Assembly: GCA_022826885.1 (NCBI GenBank)
Contig: JAJDUB010000051.1
Location: forward strand, 16,926 to 80,925
Origin: Gammaproteobacteria bacterium
Lineage (GTDB): Bacteria > Pseudomonadota > Gammaproteobacteria > Eutrophobiales > Eutrophobiaceae
Direction: 5' to 3'
Length of the DNA: 64,000 nt
Part shown: positions 26,526 to 35,468 of the stretch, in pieces
How positions within the stretch are numbered: the stretch's first letter is position 1
How the letters are laid out: the number at the start of each line of letters is the position of its first letter
Notes under the pieces: model-generated
Database searches by the model: none
Seen by the model: only the letters and a program-made list of their open reading frames with translations
What the model was told of the DNA's origin: nothing
Translations under genes and position numbers: made by a program

Positions 26526-27488
26526 ATGGCTACGAAACAGCCACTCCATTACGGTTTCCTGCTGACGCCGAACTTTACCTTGATCGCGTTTGCCTCCGCG
26601 ATCGAAGCGCTGCGTATGGCAAACCTGACCACGGAGCAGCAGTTGTATCGCTGGTCCGTCCTGACTCTTGACGATGAACCCGTCGCTTCCAGTGCCGCCC
26701 TGGAGATCCGGCCGACGCTACCGTTCGAGCAGGCAAGAAAACTCGACATGCTGTTCATCTGTTCCGGCGTGCATGTCAAGGACGCATGGAATCCGTTGCT
26801 GGGCCGGTCCTTGCGCCGGCTGGCCGCAACCAGCCTGGAGCTGGGGGCCCTGTGTACCGGGACCTACCTGCTGGCGAAATCCGGTGTGCTGAACGACCAC
26901 CGTTGCACGATACACTGGGAAAACATAGGCAGCCTGCGCGAGGAATTTCCCCAGTTGAAAGTCACCGATGAGCTGTTCGAGATTGATCGCAGACGTTACA
27001 CCTGTGCCGGCGGCACCGCACCGCTGGACCTGATGCTGTTCCTGGTGCGCAGGGACTACAATCGCGAGATCGCGGCTGCCATTTCGGAACAGTTCACCAT
27101 CGACCGGGTACGAGACCTGGGCGAACCCCAGTATATTTCAGTACGCAGCCAGGCGCCCGGCGCGCCGGACTACCTCAATGAGGCCGTGCTGCTCATGCGC
27201 AACAATATCTCCGAACCGTTGTTCGTGGAAGAGATTGCCAGATATCTCAACGTGTCGACGCGCCAGCTCGAACGAGCGTTCCAGCAGCATTTCCACCACT
27301 CCCCGAGCCATTATTACCTGAGGCTGCGCCTGACCGCCGCCCGCAACCTGTTGCGCCACACCGGCACCACCGTGCGCGGAATCGCCATAGAGACCGGGTT
27401 CAAGTCCCTGCAGCACTTCAGTAAATGTTATCACGAGTATTTCAAGATCAGGCCTACCCAGGAGCGGGCCAGGTATTCGGAGTTGTAG
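26526..27488 (+). CDS. cdhR: GlxA/CdhR-type AraC regulator (DJ-1/PfpI sensor domain), carnitine or betaine responsive
   Basis: This is a 320-residue protein. The N-terminal class-I glutamine-amidotransferase-like sensor has [26 protein letters not shown], and the C-terminal AraC double HTH covers about residues 215-315 ([24 protein letters not shown]). This is the architecture of GbdR, CdhR and SouR, which sense glycine betaine, carnitine and sarcosine. Direct linkage to cdhC and cdhA favours CdhR. It is the best candidate in the window to bind the 21-bp-spaced TGTCG repeats. GGAGG precedes the start. Confidence 0.8.
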   Translation: MATKQPLHYGFLLTPNFTLIAFASAIEALRMANLTTEQQLYRWSVLTLDDEPVASSAALEIRPTLPFEQARKLDMLFICSGVHVKDAWNPLLGRSLRRLAATSLELGALCTGTYLLAKSGVLNDHRCTIHWENIGSLREEFPQLKVTDELFEIDRRRYTCAGGTAPLDLMLFLVRRDYNREIAAAISEQFTIDRVRDLGEPQYISVRSQAPGAPDYLNEAVLLMRNNISEPLFVEEIARYLNVSTRQLERAFQQHFHHSPSHYYLRLRLTAARNLLRHTGTTVRGIAIETGFKSLQHFSKCYHEYFKIRPTQERARYSEL

Positions 27489-27490
27489 AT

Positions 27491-28381
27491 ATGAATTTTG
27501 AAGTCGTCATCACTTGTGCGGTAACCGGTGCGGGCGATACCGTCGGGAAACACCCTGAACTGCCGGTTACCCCGAAACAGATCGCAGAATCGGCCATCGA
27601 TGCGGCAAAAGCCGGGGCGGCCATAGTCCATTGTCATGTGCGCGATCCGGAGACCGGCGAAGGGGCGCGTGACGTTGCCCTGTACCGGGAAACGGTCGAC
27701 AGGATTCGATCCAGCGGCACAGACGTGGTCATCAACCTGACTGCGGGGATGGGCGGAGACCTGTTCATCGGGCCGGATGAAGCGCCGACGCAATTCGGGA
27801 AAGAAACCGATCTTGTGGGCGCCATGGAGCGGCTGCCCCACGTCGAGGAACTGCTGCCGGAAATTTGTTCCCTGGATTGCGGTTCGCTCAATTTCGGTGA
27901 CGGCAGCCTGGTCTATGTCTCCACGCCGGACATGCTGCGCCGGGGAGCAAAACGCATCCGGGAACTGGGAGTGAAGCCGGAACTGGAGATTTTCGATACC
28001 GGCAATCTCAGTTTTGCCCTGCAGATGCTCAGGGAAGACCTGCTGGAAGCTCCGCCGTTATTCCAGCTCTGCCACGGCATTCCCTGGGGGGCGCCGGCGG
28101 ACGCCGGTGTTCTCAAGTCATCGGTCGACCAGTTGCCCGCCGGCGCCAACTGGACGGCGTTCGCCCTGGGACGTTACCAGATGGCGTTCGCAGCCCAGGC
28201 CGTGATCCTCGGCGGCAATGTGCGCGTGGGCCTTGAGGACAACCTGTACCTGGAGAGAGGTGTATTCGCCAGTAACGCGCAACTGGTGGAGCGCGCCCGC
28301 AACATCGTCGAACTGATGGGCGCCCGGGTGCTGGGGCCTGATGAAGCGCGCACGAAATTCGGCCTGGTCAAACGCGCCTGA
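27491..28381 (+). CDS. cdhC: BKACE-family 3-dehydrocarnitine cleavage enzyme
   Basis: This is a 296-residue beta-keto acid cleavage enzyme. Metal-binding histidines H47 and H49 ([12 protein letters not shown]) and the [11 protein letters not shown] segment are typical. In carnitine degradation this enzyme cleaves 3-dehydrocarnitine with acetyl-CoA to acetoacetate and betainyl-CoA. The ATG at 27491 lies three bases after the regulator stop. Its order regulator-cdhC-cdhA matches known carnitine operons. Confidence 0.85.
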   Translation: MNFEVVITCAVTGAGDTVGKHPELPVTPKQIAESAIDAAKAGAAIVHCHVRDPETGEGARDVALYRETVDRIRSSGTDVVINLTAGMGGDLFIGPDEAPTQFGKETDLVGAMERLPHVEELLPEICSLDCGSLNFGDGSLVYVSTPDMLRRGAKRIRELGVKPELEIFDTGNLSFALQMLREDLLEAPPLFQLCHGIPWGAPADAGVLKSSVDQLPAGANWTAFALGRYQMAFAAQAVILGGNVRVGLEDNLYLERGVFASNAQLVERARNIVELMGARVLGPDEARTKFGLVKRA

Positions 28382-28414
28382 TTCATTGCCGGGAGCGGTC
28401 ATTCGTCAAGGATA

Positions 28415-29407
28415 ATGACCAGTAAAATCAATACTCTTGCTGTTATCGGTACCGGCGTGATTGGCGCCGGCTGGGCGGCGCGGGCGCTGGCGCACGGCAT
28501 GGACGTGGTGGCCTGGGACCCCGGCGCGGGCTGGCAGGCCAGGCTGGAATCCGCCCTGGAGAATGCCTGGCCGGCGCTGGAAAAACTCGGTCTTTACCCG
28601 GGAGCGAGCCGGCAACGGTTGCGTTGCGCCGCCTCTCTGGAACAGGCCTGCGCGGCAGCCGACTTCATCCAGGAGAGCGCCCCGGAGCGGTTGGAGTTAA
28701 AGCGCCGCCTCCATACCGAAATGGATGCCTGCGCCGGCGCCGGGGTCATTATAGCTTCCAGTACGTCAGGGTTGTTGCCGACCGAATTCCAGGCCGGCTG
28801 CAGCCGGCCGGAACGGGTTGTCGTCGGACACCCGTTCAACCCGGTGTACCTGCTGCCGCTGGTCGAGGTGCTGGGCGGGAAAAAGACGGCATCTGAGGCT
28901 GTCGACCACGCCGCCGCGTTCTACTCCGACCTGGGCATGTACCCGCTGCGGGTACGCACCGAGGTCGAAGGTTTCCTCTCCGACCGCCTGCAGGAGGCCC
29001 TGTGGCGGGAGGTCCTGCACCTGGTCAACGATGGCGTGGCCGACACCGGTGAACTGGACGCAGCCATCATTTACGGCCCGGGACTGCGCTGGGCTTTCAT
29101 GGGCACCTGCCTGGCTTTCCACATGGCGGGCGGGGATGCCGGCATGCGCGCTTTCATGAAACAGTTCGAACCGGCGCTGAAACTGCCGTGGACGAAGCTG
29201 GAAGCGCCTGAGCTGACCGCGGAACTGATAGACAAAATGGTTTCGGGAACCAGGCGTCAGGCCGCGGGCCGCACAGTGAAAGAACTCGAGCGGTTACGCG
29301 ACGACTGCCTGATCGATATCATGCGGGCGTTGCAGCGTTACCGGGTTGGCGCCGGCGACGTGCTTGCCAGGGAGGAGGAGCGAATAAGAGCTATGGGGTC
29401 AGAGTAA
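28415..29407 (+). CDS. cdhA: L-carnitine 3-dehydrogenase (3-hydroxyacyl-CoA-dehydrogenase fold)
   Basis: This is a 330-residue NAD-dependent enzyme with the N-terminal Rossmann motif [17 protein letters not shown] and the [12 protein letters not shown] and [16 protein letters not shown] segments of carnitine dehydrogenases. It oxidises carnitine to 3-dehydrocarnitine for CdhC. The last three residues (GSE) and the TAA stop are supplied by the 43-bp palindrome starting at 29395, so the native C-terminus has been altered. Some carnitine dehydrogenases carry a thioesterase domain (CdhB) fused or adjacent; none is present here. Confidence 0.87.
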   Translation: MTSKINTLAVIGTGVIGAGWAARALAHGMDVVAWDPGAGWQARLESALENAWPALEKLGLYPGASRQRLRCAASLEQACAAADFIQESAPERLELKRRLHTEMDACAGAGVIIASSTSGLLPTEFQAGCSRPERVVVGHPFNPVYLLPLVEVLGGKKTASEAVDHAAAFYSDLGMYPLRVRTEVEGFLSDRLQEALWREVLHLVNDGVADTGELDAAIIYGPGLRWAFMGTCLAFHMAGGDAGMRAFMKQFEPALKLPWTKLEAPELTAELIDKMVSGTRRQAAGRTVKELERLRDDCLIDIMRALQRYRVGAGDVLAREEERIRAMGSE

Positions 29408-29437
29408 GAATTTCGCCAGAAATTTTACTCTGACCCC
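29395..29437. repeat. 43-bp REP-like palindrome, copy 2 (forms the end of cdhA)
   Basis: Same family as 4648. It is identical to the copy at 37952 and to the reverse complement of the copy at 38970. It encodes Gly-Ser-Glu-stop of cdhA and lies between convergent genes. Confidence 0.9.
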
Positions 29438-29451
29438 GGATTTCCCGGGTT

Positions 29452-30246
29452 TCAGCGCCCCTTCCACACCGGTTTGCGTTTTTCCGTGAAAGCGCGTGTG
29501 CCTTCCTGCAAATCCTCGCTGGCGTTGAGCGTATTCACCGAAGGGATGCCCTGGTTGTTCACCAGGCGCAGGGCTTCCTGTTCCGTGAGCTTTTCGGTCA
29601 TGCGGATGGTCTCCTTAATGGCGGCGAAGACCAGCGGCGGGCCGTCGGCCAGCAGTTGCGCGGTTTCCCGCGCCCGGTCCATCAATTGCCCGGCAGGCAG
29701 CACCTCGTTGACCAGTCCCCAGCGCATGGCTTCACCCGCGTCGAACCAGCGTCCCGTCAGGAGCATGTCCATGGCAACATGGTGGGGGATGCGGCGGGGC
29801 AGTTTGATGGTGGCGGCGTCGGCAAGCACGCCGACGTTGATCTCGGGCAACGCGAACCGGGCATGTTCTGCGGCATAGATGAGGTCGCAGGAGAGTGCCA
29901 GTTCGAACCCGCCGCCGACCGCCATGCCGTTGACCGCGGCAATGACCGGTTTGTTGAGTGCGGGCAGTTCCTGCAGGCCGCCGAAACCTCCGACGCCGTA
30001 GTCCGTGTCCGGCGCTTCGCCATCGGCCGCGACCTTGAGGTCCCATCCGGCGGAGAAAAAGCGCTCACCGGCCGCGGTTAGGATCGCCACGCGCAGGTCC
30101 GGGTCGTCGCGAAACCCGGCGAACACGTCGCCCATGATCTTGCTGGTGGCGGCGTCGATGGCATTCACTCTGGGCCGGTCCAGGGTGACTTCCAGGATGG
30201 CGCCGTTGCGCCTTGTGTTAATGGGATTGCCTGTGGGCTCGGTCAT
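29452..30246 (-). CDS. caiD: Carnitinyl-CoA dehydratase-like enoyl-CoA hydratase
   Basis: This is a 264-residue crotonase-fold protein. Its sequence follows E. coli CaiD closely across the length: ILEVTLDRPRVNAIDAATS, FRDDPDLRVAILTAAGERFFSAGWDLK, NKPVIAAVNGMAVGGGFELAL and the C-terminal FTEKRKPVWKGR. CaiD hydrates crotonobetainyl-CoA to carnitinyl-CoA. It is the last gene of a minus-strand unit (aldolase, MocD-like, acyl-CoA dehydrogenase, caiD). No CaiB-type CoA transferase or CoA ligase is seen in the window, so CoA activation must be encoded elsewhere. Confidence 0.85.
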   Translation of the reverse strand: MTEPTGNPINTRRNGAILEVTLDRPRVNAIDAATSKIMGDVFAGFRDDPDLRVAILTAAGERFFSAGWDLKVAADGEAPDTDYGVGGFGGLQELPALNKPVIAAVNGMAVGGGFELALSCDLIYAAEHARFALPEINVGVLADAATIKLPRRIPHHVAMDMLLTGRWFDAGEAMRWGLVNEVLPAGQLMDRARETAQLLADGPPLVFAAIKETIRMTEKLTEQEALRLVNNQGIPSVNTLNASEDLQEGTRAFTEKRKPVWKGR

Positions 30247-30262
30247 GTCGGATATTCCTTAT

Positions 30263-31423
30263 TCAAGCGTCAAAGGGCCGGAGCAGGTCGCGGGCGATGA
30301 TATGGCGCTGGATTTCACTGGTGCCGTCCCAGATGCGTTCAACCCGGGCATCGCGCCAGAAGCGTTCTATCGGCAGGTCATCCATCAGGCCCATTCCCCC
30401 GAAGATCTGCACCGCCTCGTCCGTCACCCGGCCCAGCATTTCGGTGGCATACAGTTTAGCCTCTGCGATCTGGCGGTTGGCATCCAAATTCTGGTCCAGG
30501 CGCCATGCCGCGGCAAGCGTGAGCCAGTCCGCCGCGTCGATCCAGGTCTGCATGTCGGCAAGTTTAAAGGAAACTCCCTGGAATTTGCCGATGGGTTGTC
30601 CGAACTGGCGGCGATTCGCGGCCCACTCGACACAGAGATCGAAGCAGCGGCGCGCCCGCCCGACGCACATGGCCGCAACGGTGAGACGTGTCGCTGCCAG
30701 CCATACATTAGCGAGGTCAAAACCGGCGCCTTCCTCGCCGAGCACCTGGGCCGCGGGCACGCGGCAGTCGTCGAACACCAGGATATTATTGTGGTAACCG
30801 CGATGGGAGACGGAGTTGTAGCCGGGGCGTATCTCGAATCCCGGGGTTCCCCGGTCAACCAGGAAACAGGTGATGCGTTTCTTCCGCCCTCGCACCGTCT
30901 CATCCTCGCCTGTGGCCGCAAAGGTGATCACAAAATCAGCGATGTCAGCGTGGCTGATGAAATGCTTGGTACCATTTATGACGTAATCGGCGCCGTCGCG
31001 ACGGGCAAAGGTCTTCATCCCGCGTATGTCGGAACCTGCGTCGGGTTCACTCATGGCCAGGGCGTCGATTTTCTCGCCGCGCACGCAGGGAAGCAGGTAG
31101 CGCTCTCGCTGTTCGGCTGTGCCGGCGCAGAGAATGTTGGAGGGACGGCCCCAGAATACCGACAGCGCCATGGCGGCGCGGCCGAGTTCGCGTTCCAGCA
31201 GGGTGAAGGTCAGGGTATCCAGCCCGCCACCGCCGAATTCCTCCGGTATATTCGGCGCGTAGAACCCGAGTTCGAGAACTTTGTCTTGGATCCCTCGCCC
31301 CAGTGCCTCAGGCACCCGGCCGCTGCGTTCCACTTCATCCTCCAGCGGATACAACTCCTGTTCGACAAAACTGCGCACGGTGTCCACCACCAGTTGCTGT
31401 TCGTGACTCAGACCGAATTCCAT
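30263..31423 (-). CDS. Acyl-CoA dehydrogenase, probably for gamma-butyrobetainyl/crotonobetainyl-CoA
   Basis: This is a 386-residue flavoprotein with the usual ACAD order: helical N-domain, FAD/substrate loops (AMSEPDAGSDI; GTKHFISHADIADF) and C-terminal helices with QIFGGMGLMDDLPIERFWRDAR. The motif that carries the catalytic Glu in MCAD-like members (IYEGT) reads IWDGT here, with Asp near residue 366. Start ATG 31423 follows GAGG; an in-frame GTG two codons earlier is possible. Immediately upstream of caiD, a role in desaturating gamma-butyrobetainyl-CoA is likely but unproven. Confidence 0.8.
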   Translation of the reverse strand: MEFGLSHEQQLVVDTVRSFVEQELYPLEDEVERSGRVPEALGRGIQDKVLELGFYAPNIPEEFGGGGLDTLTFTLLERELGRAAMALSVFWGRPSNILCAGTAEQRERYLLPCVRGEKIDALAMSEPDAGSDIRGMKTFARRDGADYVINGTKHFISHADIADFVITFAATGEDETVRGRKKRITCFLVDRGTPGFEIRPGYNSVSHRGYHNNILVFDDCRVPAAQVLGEEGAGFDLANVWLAATRLTVAAMCVGRARRCFDLCVEWAANRRQFGQPIGKFQGVSFKLADMQTWIDAADWLTLAAAWRLDQNLDANRQIAEAKLYATEMLGRVTDEAVQIFGGMGLMDDLPIERFWRDARVERIWDGTSEIQRHIIARDLLRPFDA

Positions 31424-31458
31424 TGCCACCTCACAGGGTTATTTCCGACCCGGCCGTA

Positions 31459-32484
31459 TTACATTGTTTTCCGGGCGATAAGTTCATATGCTCCTTCGGA
31501 GATCATGCTGGGCGCCTGCCGGATCGTGCGCGCCGCCGTATTCTTGCCCAACGAGCGCCGCAGTGCAACACTGAATACCTCCCAGTTGGTCCGAAAGAAG
31601 CCGGGGTCGGGTTCCGGGAGTTGATCCCTGATGGCCTCGTGCAGTTCGGGCAGCGCATGGAAGGGCACCTGCGGGTAGAGGTGGTGCTCGATGTGATTAT
31701 TCATGTTCATGTACAGAAAACGTCCCAGGGTGGAGGTCCGGAACGACCTGGTCGAATCGATGACCGACCAGGAATCTTCCTGCAGTTCCACGTGCTGGAT
31801 GAGGGTAAACAACAGCATAACGGGAGCCGCGATAAGGCGCGGCAATATGATATACCACAAGAGCCAGAGATGGCCGGAGGCGACCAGGACGGCGCATGCT
31901 CCGTAGATCACGACGAACAGGCGCGCATTCCGGGTCATTTTCGGGAGTTCGCTGTCCGGCGCCACCATACGCATCATGGCCGTGTAGTTCTTCGTCGATA
32001 GCTGCCATAACACCTTGATATGAAACCATAAAAGGCTCGCGCCGGTAAATTCCCCCAGCCATCCGCGCAAGCTCATCGGTGTATCGAACGGCATCTGGCT
32101 GTCCCTGCCCACGTGCCAGGTGAATGTATGGTGGTTAGTGTGGGTGTAGCGGCGATGCAGGGGTTCCTCCATGTACACCAGTGACGTGATCCAGAGCACC
32201 AGTTCGTTCAGCCGGCGTGTCCTGAACGCGGTGCCATGGGATGTTTCGTGGCTGATTGCATAGACGGGAACCGTCAGGAACACGCCGTGCACGAACATGG
32301 CTGGCCAGACCCACCAGGTTCCGAGCGCTGACCTGACAAGCAGTCCGGTACAGGCCAGCGCTATCAGCCACTGGGCCAGGTAAATCAGACCCGACCGATC
32401 AGACCGGGCGGCAAGCGACCGTAGCCGCTTGCGGTCGAGCGTAATACCGCTGGACGCCGCGTTTGTCGCAGTGAATGCTGTCAT
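31459..32484 (-). CDS. MocD-like fatty-acid-desaturase-fold diiron enzyme 1
   Basis: This is a 341-residue membrane protein with the three histidine boxes of the desaturase/alkane-hydroxylase superfamily: H79-E-T-S-H83, a second box at about H110-H119 (HRRYTHTNHH) and NNHIEHHLYP near residue 265. Several hydrophobic segments separate them. The superfamily includes MocD, which acts with the ferredoxin MocE in rhizopine use; such enzymes hydroxylate small polar molecules rather than lipids. It overlaps the aldolase by ATGA and precedes the acyl-CoA dehydrogenase, which argues for a substrate in betaine metabolism. A lipid desaturase role cannot be excluded. Confidence 0.78.
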   Translation of the reverse strand: MTAFTATNAASSGITLDRKRLRSLAARSDRSGLIYLAQWLIALACTGLLVRSALGTWWVWPAMFVHGVFLTVPVYAISHETSHGTAFRTRRLNELVLWITSLVYMEEPLHRRYTHTNHHTFTWHVGRDSQMPFDTPMSLRGWLGEFTGASLLWFHIKVLWQLSTKNYTAMMRMVAPDSELPKMTRNARLFVVIYGACAVLVASGHLWLLWYIILPRLIAAPVMLLFTLIQHVELQEDSWSVIDSTRSFRTSTLGRFLYMNMNNHIEHHLYPQVPFHALPELHEAIRDQLPEPDPGFFRTNWEVFSVALRRSLGKNTAARTIRQAPSMISEGAYELIARKTM

Positions 32485-33236
32485 TCAGCGTAATCGTCTC
32501 CTTCCTTGTCCAGTATTGCCTTCAGGTCGTTGAAGTGGCGTTCTGCCTGGTCCGGGTAATGGCATTCCAGTTCCCGGGCAGTTTTTTCGGCTGTCACGTC
32601 GGGTATCACACGCAGATCTCTTCCGGTCTGCAACGCCTTGATATAGGTCTCGGCGGCACGTTCGAAGTAATAAAGACGGTTGAACGTGTCGGCTACGCCG
32701 GAGCCGATCACCAGGATGCCGTGGTTGCCCATGATCATGACTTTCTTCTTTTGGTCGATGAGCAGCGCGGCGCAGCGTTCCCCTTCCTCTTCGAAGGCCA
32801 GGCCGCCGAAGTCTCCGTCGATCACGTAGCGGTTGTGGAACGTCGCGGTATTCTGGTCGATGGCCGGCAGGGCGCTGTCGGCAAGACAACTCAGCACGGT
32901 CGCGTAAACCGAGTGCGTATGCATTATGCAGCGGGCATGGGGGCAGCGGCGGTGGATAGACCCGTGCAATCCCCAGGCAGTCGGGTCTGGCGCATCAGGC
33001 CGTTCCAGCACTCCGGGGTCGTCGGCGTCCAGCAGCAGCAGGTCGCTCGCCCGGATGAGAGAGAAATGACGCTGGTTCGGATTCATCAGGAAGCGCTTGC
33101 CCGCAGCGTCCACGGCCAGTGAAAAATGGTTGGCTACGGCCTCGTGCAGGTTCAGCCTGGCCGCGCAGCGGAACGCAGCGGCAAGGTCGGCGCGCTCCTG
33201 CCGGTAAAGTTGTTCCGGAAATGGCTGTATTTTCAT
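32481..33236 (-). CDS. Class II aldolase/adducin-family protein
   Basis: This is a 251-residue zinc-aldolase fold with metal-site histidines in CIMHTHSVYATVL and a conserved GNHGILVIG segment. Family members cleave or epimerise hydroxylated compounds by retro-aldol chemistry. GGAGG precedes ATG 33236; the frame continues upstream but without homology. First gene of the minus-strand operon with MocD-like 1, acyl-CoA dehydrogenase and caiD. A retro-aldol on a hydroxylated betaine, for example hydroxytrimethyllysine, is an attractive but speculative role. Confidence 0.78.
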   Translation of the reverse strand: MKIQPFPEQLYRQERADLAAAFRCAARLNLHEAVANHFSLAVDAAGKRFLMNPNQRHFSLIRASDLLLLDADDPGVLERPDAPDPTAWGLHGSIHRRCPHARCIMHTHSVYATVLSCLADSALPAIDQNTATFHNRYVIDGDFGGLAFEEEGERCAALLIDQKKKVMIMGNHGILVIGSGVADTFNRLYYFERAAETYIKALQTGRDLRVIPDVTAEKTARELECHYPDQAERHFNDLKAILDKEGDDYAE

Positions 33237-33324
33237 TTGAACCTCCGCATCGGGAATTCTCCGGATATTAAGCTGAAATATAGAAGAATCAACAGCAAAT
33301 GATCGAGTAGATTCGAAAAACAGA

Positions 33325-33351
33325 CGACACAAGTTTATGTGCAGGCGACAA
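33325..33351 (-). promoter_or_regulatory. TGTCG-N16-TGTCG direct repeat, site C
   Basis: CGACA at 33325 and 33346 on the plus strand, i.e. two TGTCG half-sites on the minus strand with starts 21 bp apart. It sits in the divergent promoter region, oriented toward the aldolase operon and ending 88 bp before its ATG; the second MocD-like gene starts 82 bp to the right. Confidence 0.6.
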
Positions 33352-33432
33352 TGCCGGTAAATCAGCTATCCGCTACGCCAGGATAATGATTTAAAATCTG
33401 CGCGCATCCAAGATCTCGCCAGGTTTTAGACG

Positions 33433-34395
33433 ATGCCGGAACAACAAGACTGGTTCAAATGTGATATCGACAGGAAGATGCTCAAGGCCCTGTCTAAGCG
33501 TGCAGACCGCCCGGCAATCCTGCATTTCGGCGCCTATTACACCATCCTGGCCGGCCTGGGAGCGGCTTTGGTCTACACCTGGGGTACCTGGTGGGCGCTC
33601 GGCGTCATGTTACTGTACAGCGCCCTGTGGTCCTTCAACAACGCGGCAGGCCATGAAGCCTGCCACGGCACGCCGTTCAGGAGCCACGGCCTGAACCAGG
33701 CGCTGCTTTACCTGTGCAGTTGGATGCTGAGCTGGGAACCGGTATCGCTGAAGTGGGTGCACGCCAGGCATCATACCCATACTTCGGATATAGGGAACGA
33801 TGCGGAATACCTGTTGCCGAACCCGGTGCGCTGGCTCGATATCCTGAGCCTGGCCTGCGGCTGGAACCAGGTATGGCATTACAACAAGGAACTGGTGCAA
33901 CTGGCTGTCGGCCATGCTAATCATTTTATCAGGGTATCCGTCCCCGAAACCGAATTTCCCAAGGTGTTTCGCAATGCCCGGCTGTTCCTGGGGAGCTATA
34001 TCGCCATTATCGGCATTGCCGTCTGGATGCAGTCGTGGCTGCCGATTTGCCTGCTGCTGCTGCCCCGGGCGCTGGGCGCGCCGGTGCACGGGGTATTGCG
34101 CATCACCCAGCACGGCGCCCTGGCGACCGGCATCAAGGATCACCGTTTTACCACGCGCACCATGTACCTGAACCCGGTGTTGCGGTTCTTTTACTGCAAC
34201 ATGAACTACCATGTTGAACACCACATGTTTCCCATGGTACCGTTCCACGCACTGCAACAACTGCACGAGACTGTCAGGGAGCAGATGCCTGTCCCCAGCA
34301 GCGGGGTCATCGGCGCCATGGGGGAAGTGTTTGCCACCAAATCCAGGCAGAAAGAGGATCCCGGATATGTATTGCAACCGGTTTTTAATGGGTAG
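33433..34395 (+). CDS. MocD-like fatty-acid-desaturase-fold diiron enzyme 2
   Basis: This is a 320-residue protein with histidine boxes GHEACHG, ARHHTHT and NYHVEHHMFP and intervening membrane segments. It is a distant paralogue of the minus-strand gene. A MocE-like Rieske ferredoxin follows 82 bp downstream, the pairing known from rhizopine catabolism where MocD/MocE (with a reductase) hydroxylate an O-methyl group. Here the pair could hydroxylate an N- or O-methyl group or a carbon of a small solute. A CGTCATTCC-type repeat is inserted between the two genes. Confidence 0.78.
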   Translation: MPEQQDWFKCDIDRKMLKALSKRADRPAILHFGAYYTILAGLGAALVYTWGTWWALGVMLLYSALWSFNNAAGHEACHGTPFRSHGLNQALLYLCSWMLSWEPVSLKWVHARHHTHTSDIGNDAEYLLPNPVRWLDILSLACGWNQVWHYNKELVQLAVGHANHFIRVSVPETEFPKVFRNARLFLGSYIAIIGIAVWMQSWLPICLLLLPRALGAPVHGVLRITQHGALATGIKDHRFTTRTMYLNPVLRFFYCNMNYHVEHHMFPMVPFHALQQLHETVREQMPVPSSGVIGAMGEVFATKSRQKEDPGYVLQPVFNG

Positions 34396-34401
34396 CCAGC
34401 A

Positions 34402-34460
34402 CGTCATTCCCGCGCAGGCGGGAATCCAGTAAAATAAATCGTCGCCGTAGGCGGCACATT
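34402..34460. repeat. CGTCATTCC-type repeat between mocD- and mocE-like genes
   Basis: It contains CGTCATTCCCGCGCAGGC and GCGGGAATCCAG forming a stem, then GTCGCCGTAGGCGGCA. The same family is found at 37091 and 46376. It separates genes expected to be co-transcribed. Confidence 0.8.
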
Positions 34461-34477
34461 ATTCATGTGAAAAGATA

Positions 34478-34807
34478 ATGACCGAACAATGGATAACCGC
34501 ATGCGCCGTCGATGACATCGACACGGAAGACGTCGTCCGTTTCGACCGCGGTGGCAGGACTTATGCCGTTTACCGGACATCGGACGACAGGATCTACGCC
34601 ACTGACGGACTTTGTACCCATGAGGAGCAGCACCTGGCGGAGGGATTTGTCATCGATGACATCATCGAATGCCCGCTGCACCAGGGACGTTTCCATATCC
34701 CTACGGGCAAGGCGAAAGGCGCGCCTGTCTGCATTGATCTGAAGACCTATCCGGCCAGGGTAGTTAATGGCAAAGTCCATATTCTGATCGGTGATCATCT
34801 CCCATAA
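34478..34807 (+). CDS. MocE-type Rieske 2Fe-2S ferredoxin
   Basis: This is a 109-residue soluble ferredoxin with the Rieske pairs C-x-H (CTHEEQHLAEG) and C-x2-H (ECPLHQGRFH). It should carry electrons to a non-heme iron oxygenase, most simply the adjacent MocD-like protein; it might also serve the GbcA-like oxygenase. No ferredoxin reductase is encoded nearby. It overlaps the following sulfotransferase by 17 bp. Confidence 0.88.
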   Translation: MTEQWITACAVDDIDTEDVVRFDRGGRTYAVYRTSDDRIYATDGLCTHEEQHLAEGFVIDDIIECPLHQGRFHIPTGKAKGAPVCIDLKTYPARVVNGKVHILIGDHLP

Positions 34808-35468
34808 ACACAGGTTCATATTTTTCGCAGTTCCCAGGACCGCGACCCATGCCCTGCGCCAGGCCCTGAGGCCGTGCCTGGGAGTTGGCGACTGGGAACA
34901 GCAGGCGTTGTTCGGCAAACAGAGCATCCCGGTCCCGGGCATCGCCGCCATCGGGCACGGCCATGTGTCCTTCCGACAGTTAAGAGAGAATCTGCCGGCG
35001 CAGACCTGGTCGTCCTATTTCAAGTTCGGTTTCGTCCGGAACCCCTTCGACCGGTTCGTCTCCACCTGTTTTTTCCTGAATCGCCGCAACCCGGGATTTA
35101 CCGGACATGAAGTCGGGTTCATGCGCCAGGCCATCAGTAAAGAGCGGTTTCGGCAACGTATCCTGGCAATGCCGCAATACCGGCTGCTTACGGATGAACG
35201 CGATACGCTGATGATGGACTACGTCGGCCGCTATGAAACCTTGCAGCAATCATTCGATGAGATCTGCCGCCGTATCGGCATTGTCCCATCGACGCTCGGT
35301 CGCAGGAACGAATCCCGTCACAGGAGTTACGCATGTTATTATGACGAGTCCCTGCAGCAGGCGGTCGCAGACTGGTACCGCATGGATTTCGAACTGTTCG
35401 GTTACGATGCGGGAAAGATTGCCCCCGAGCCGGCTGCAAGCGGGGAGGAGACACCGGATACGCCATGA
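34791..35468 (+). CDS. Sulfotransferase family 2 domain protein
   Basis: This is a 225-residue protein with the PAPS-binding P-loop near its start (FFAVPRTATHALR) and the 3'-phosphate site (FGFVRNPFDRFVSTCF). Such enzymes move sulfate from PAPS to hydroxyl or amino groups. Its gene overlaps the ferredoxin upstream and the 2OG hydroxylase downstream (ATGA), so the three are translated together. Sulfation of a hydroxyl group introduced by one of the neighbouring oxygenases is a reasonable guess only. Confidence 0.8.
   Translation: MIISHKHRFIFFAVPRTATHALRQALRPCLGVGDWEQQALFGKQSIPVPGIAAIGHGHVSFRQLRENLPAQTWSSYFKFGFVRNPFDRFVSTCFFLNRRNPGFTGHEVGFMRQAISKERFRQRILAMPQYRLLTDERDTLMMDYVGRYETLQQSFDEICRRIGIVPSTLGRRNESRHRSYACYYDESLQQAVADWYRMDFELFGYDAGKIAPEPAASGEETPDTP

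Noticed and set aside
30005..31624. A 539-codon plus-strand frame
   Set aside because: Antisense to caiD and the acyl-CoA dehydrogenase, both strongly supported.
31459..34395. Ordinary membrane-lipid desaturases
   Set aside because: Not fully excluded, but linkage to a MocE-type ferredoxin, an aldolase and carnitine genes makes a small-molecule hydroxylase more likely.
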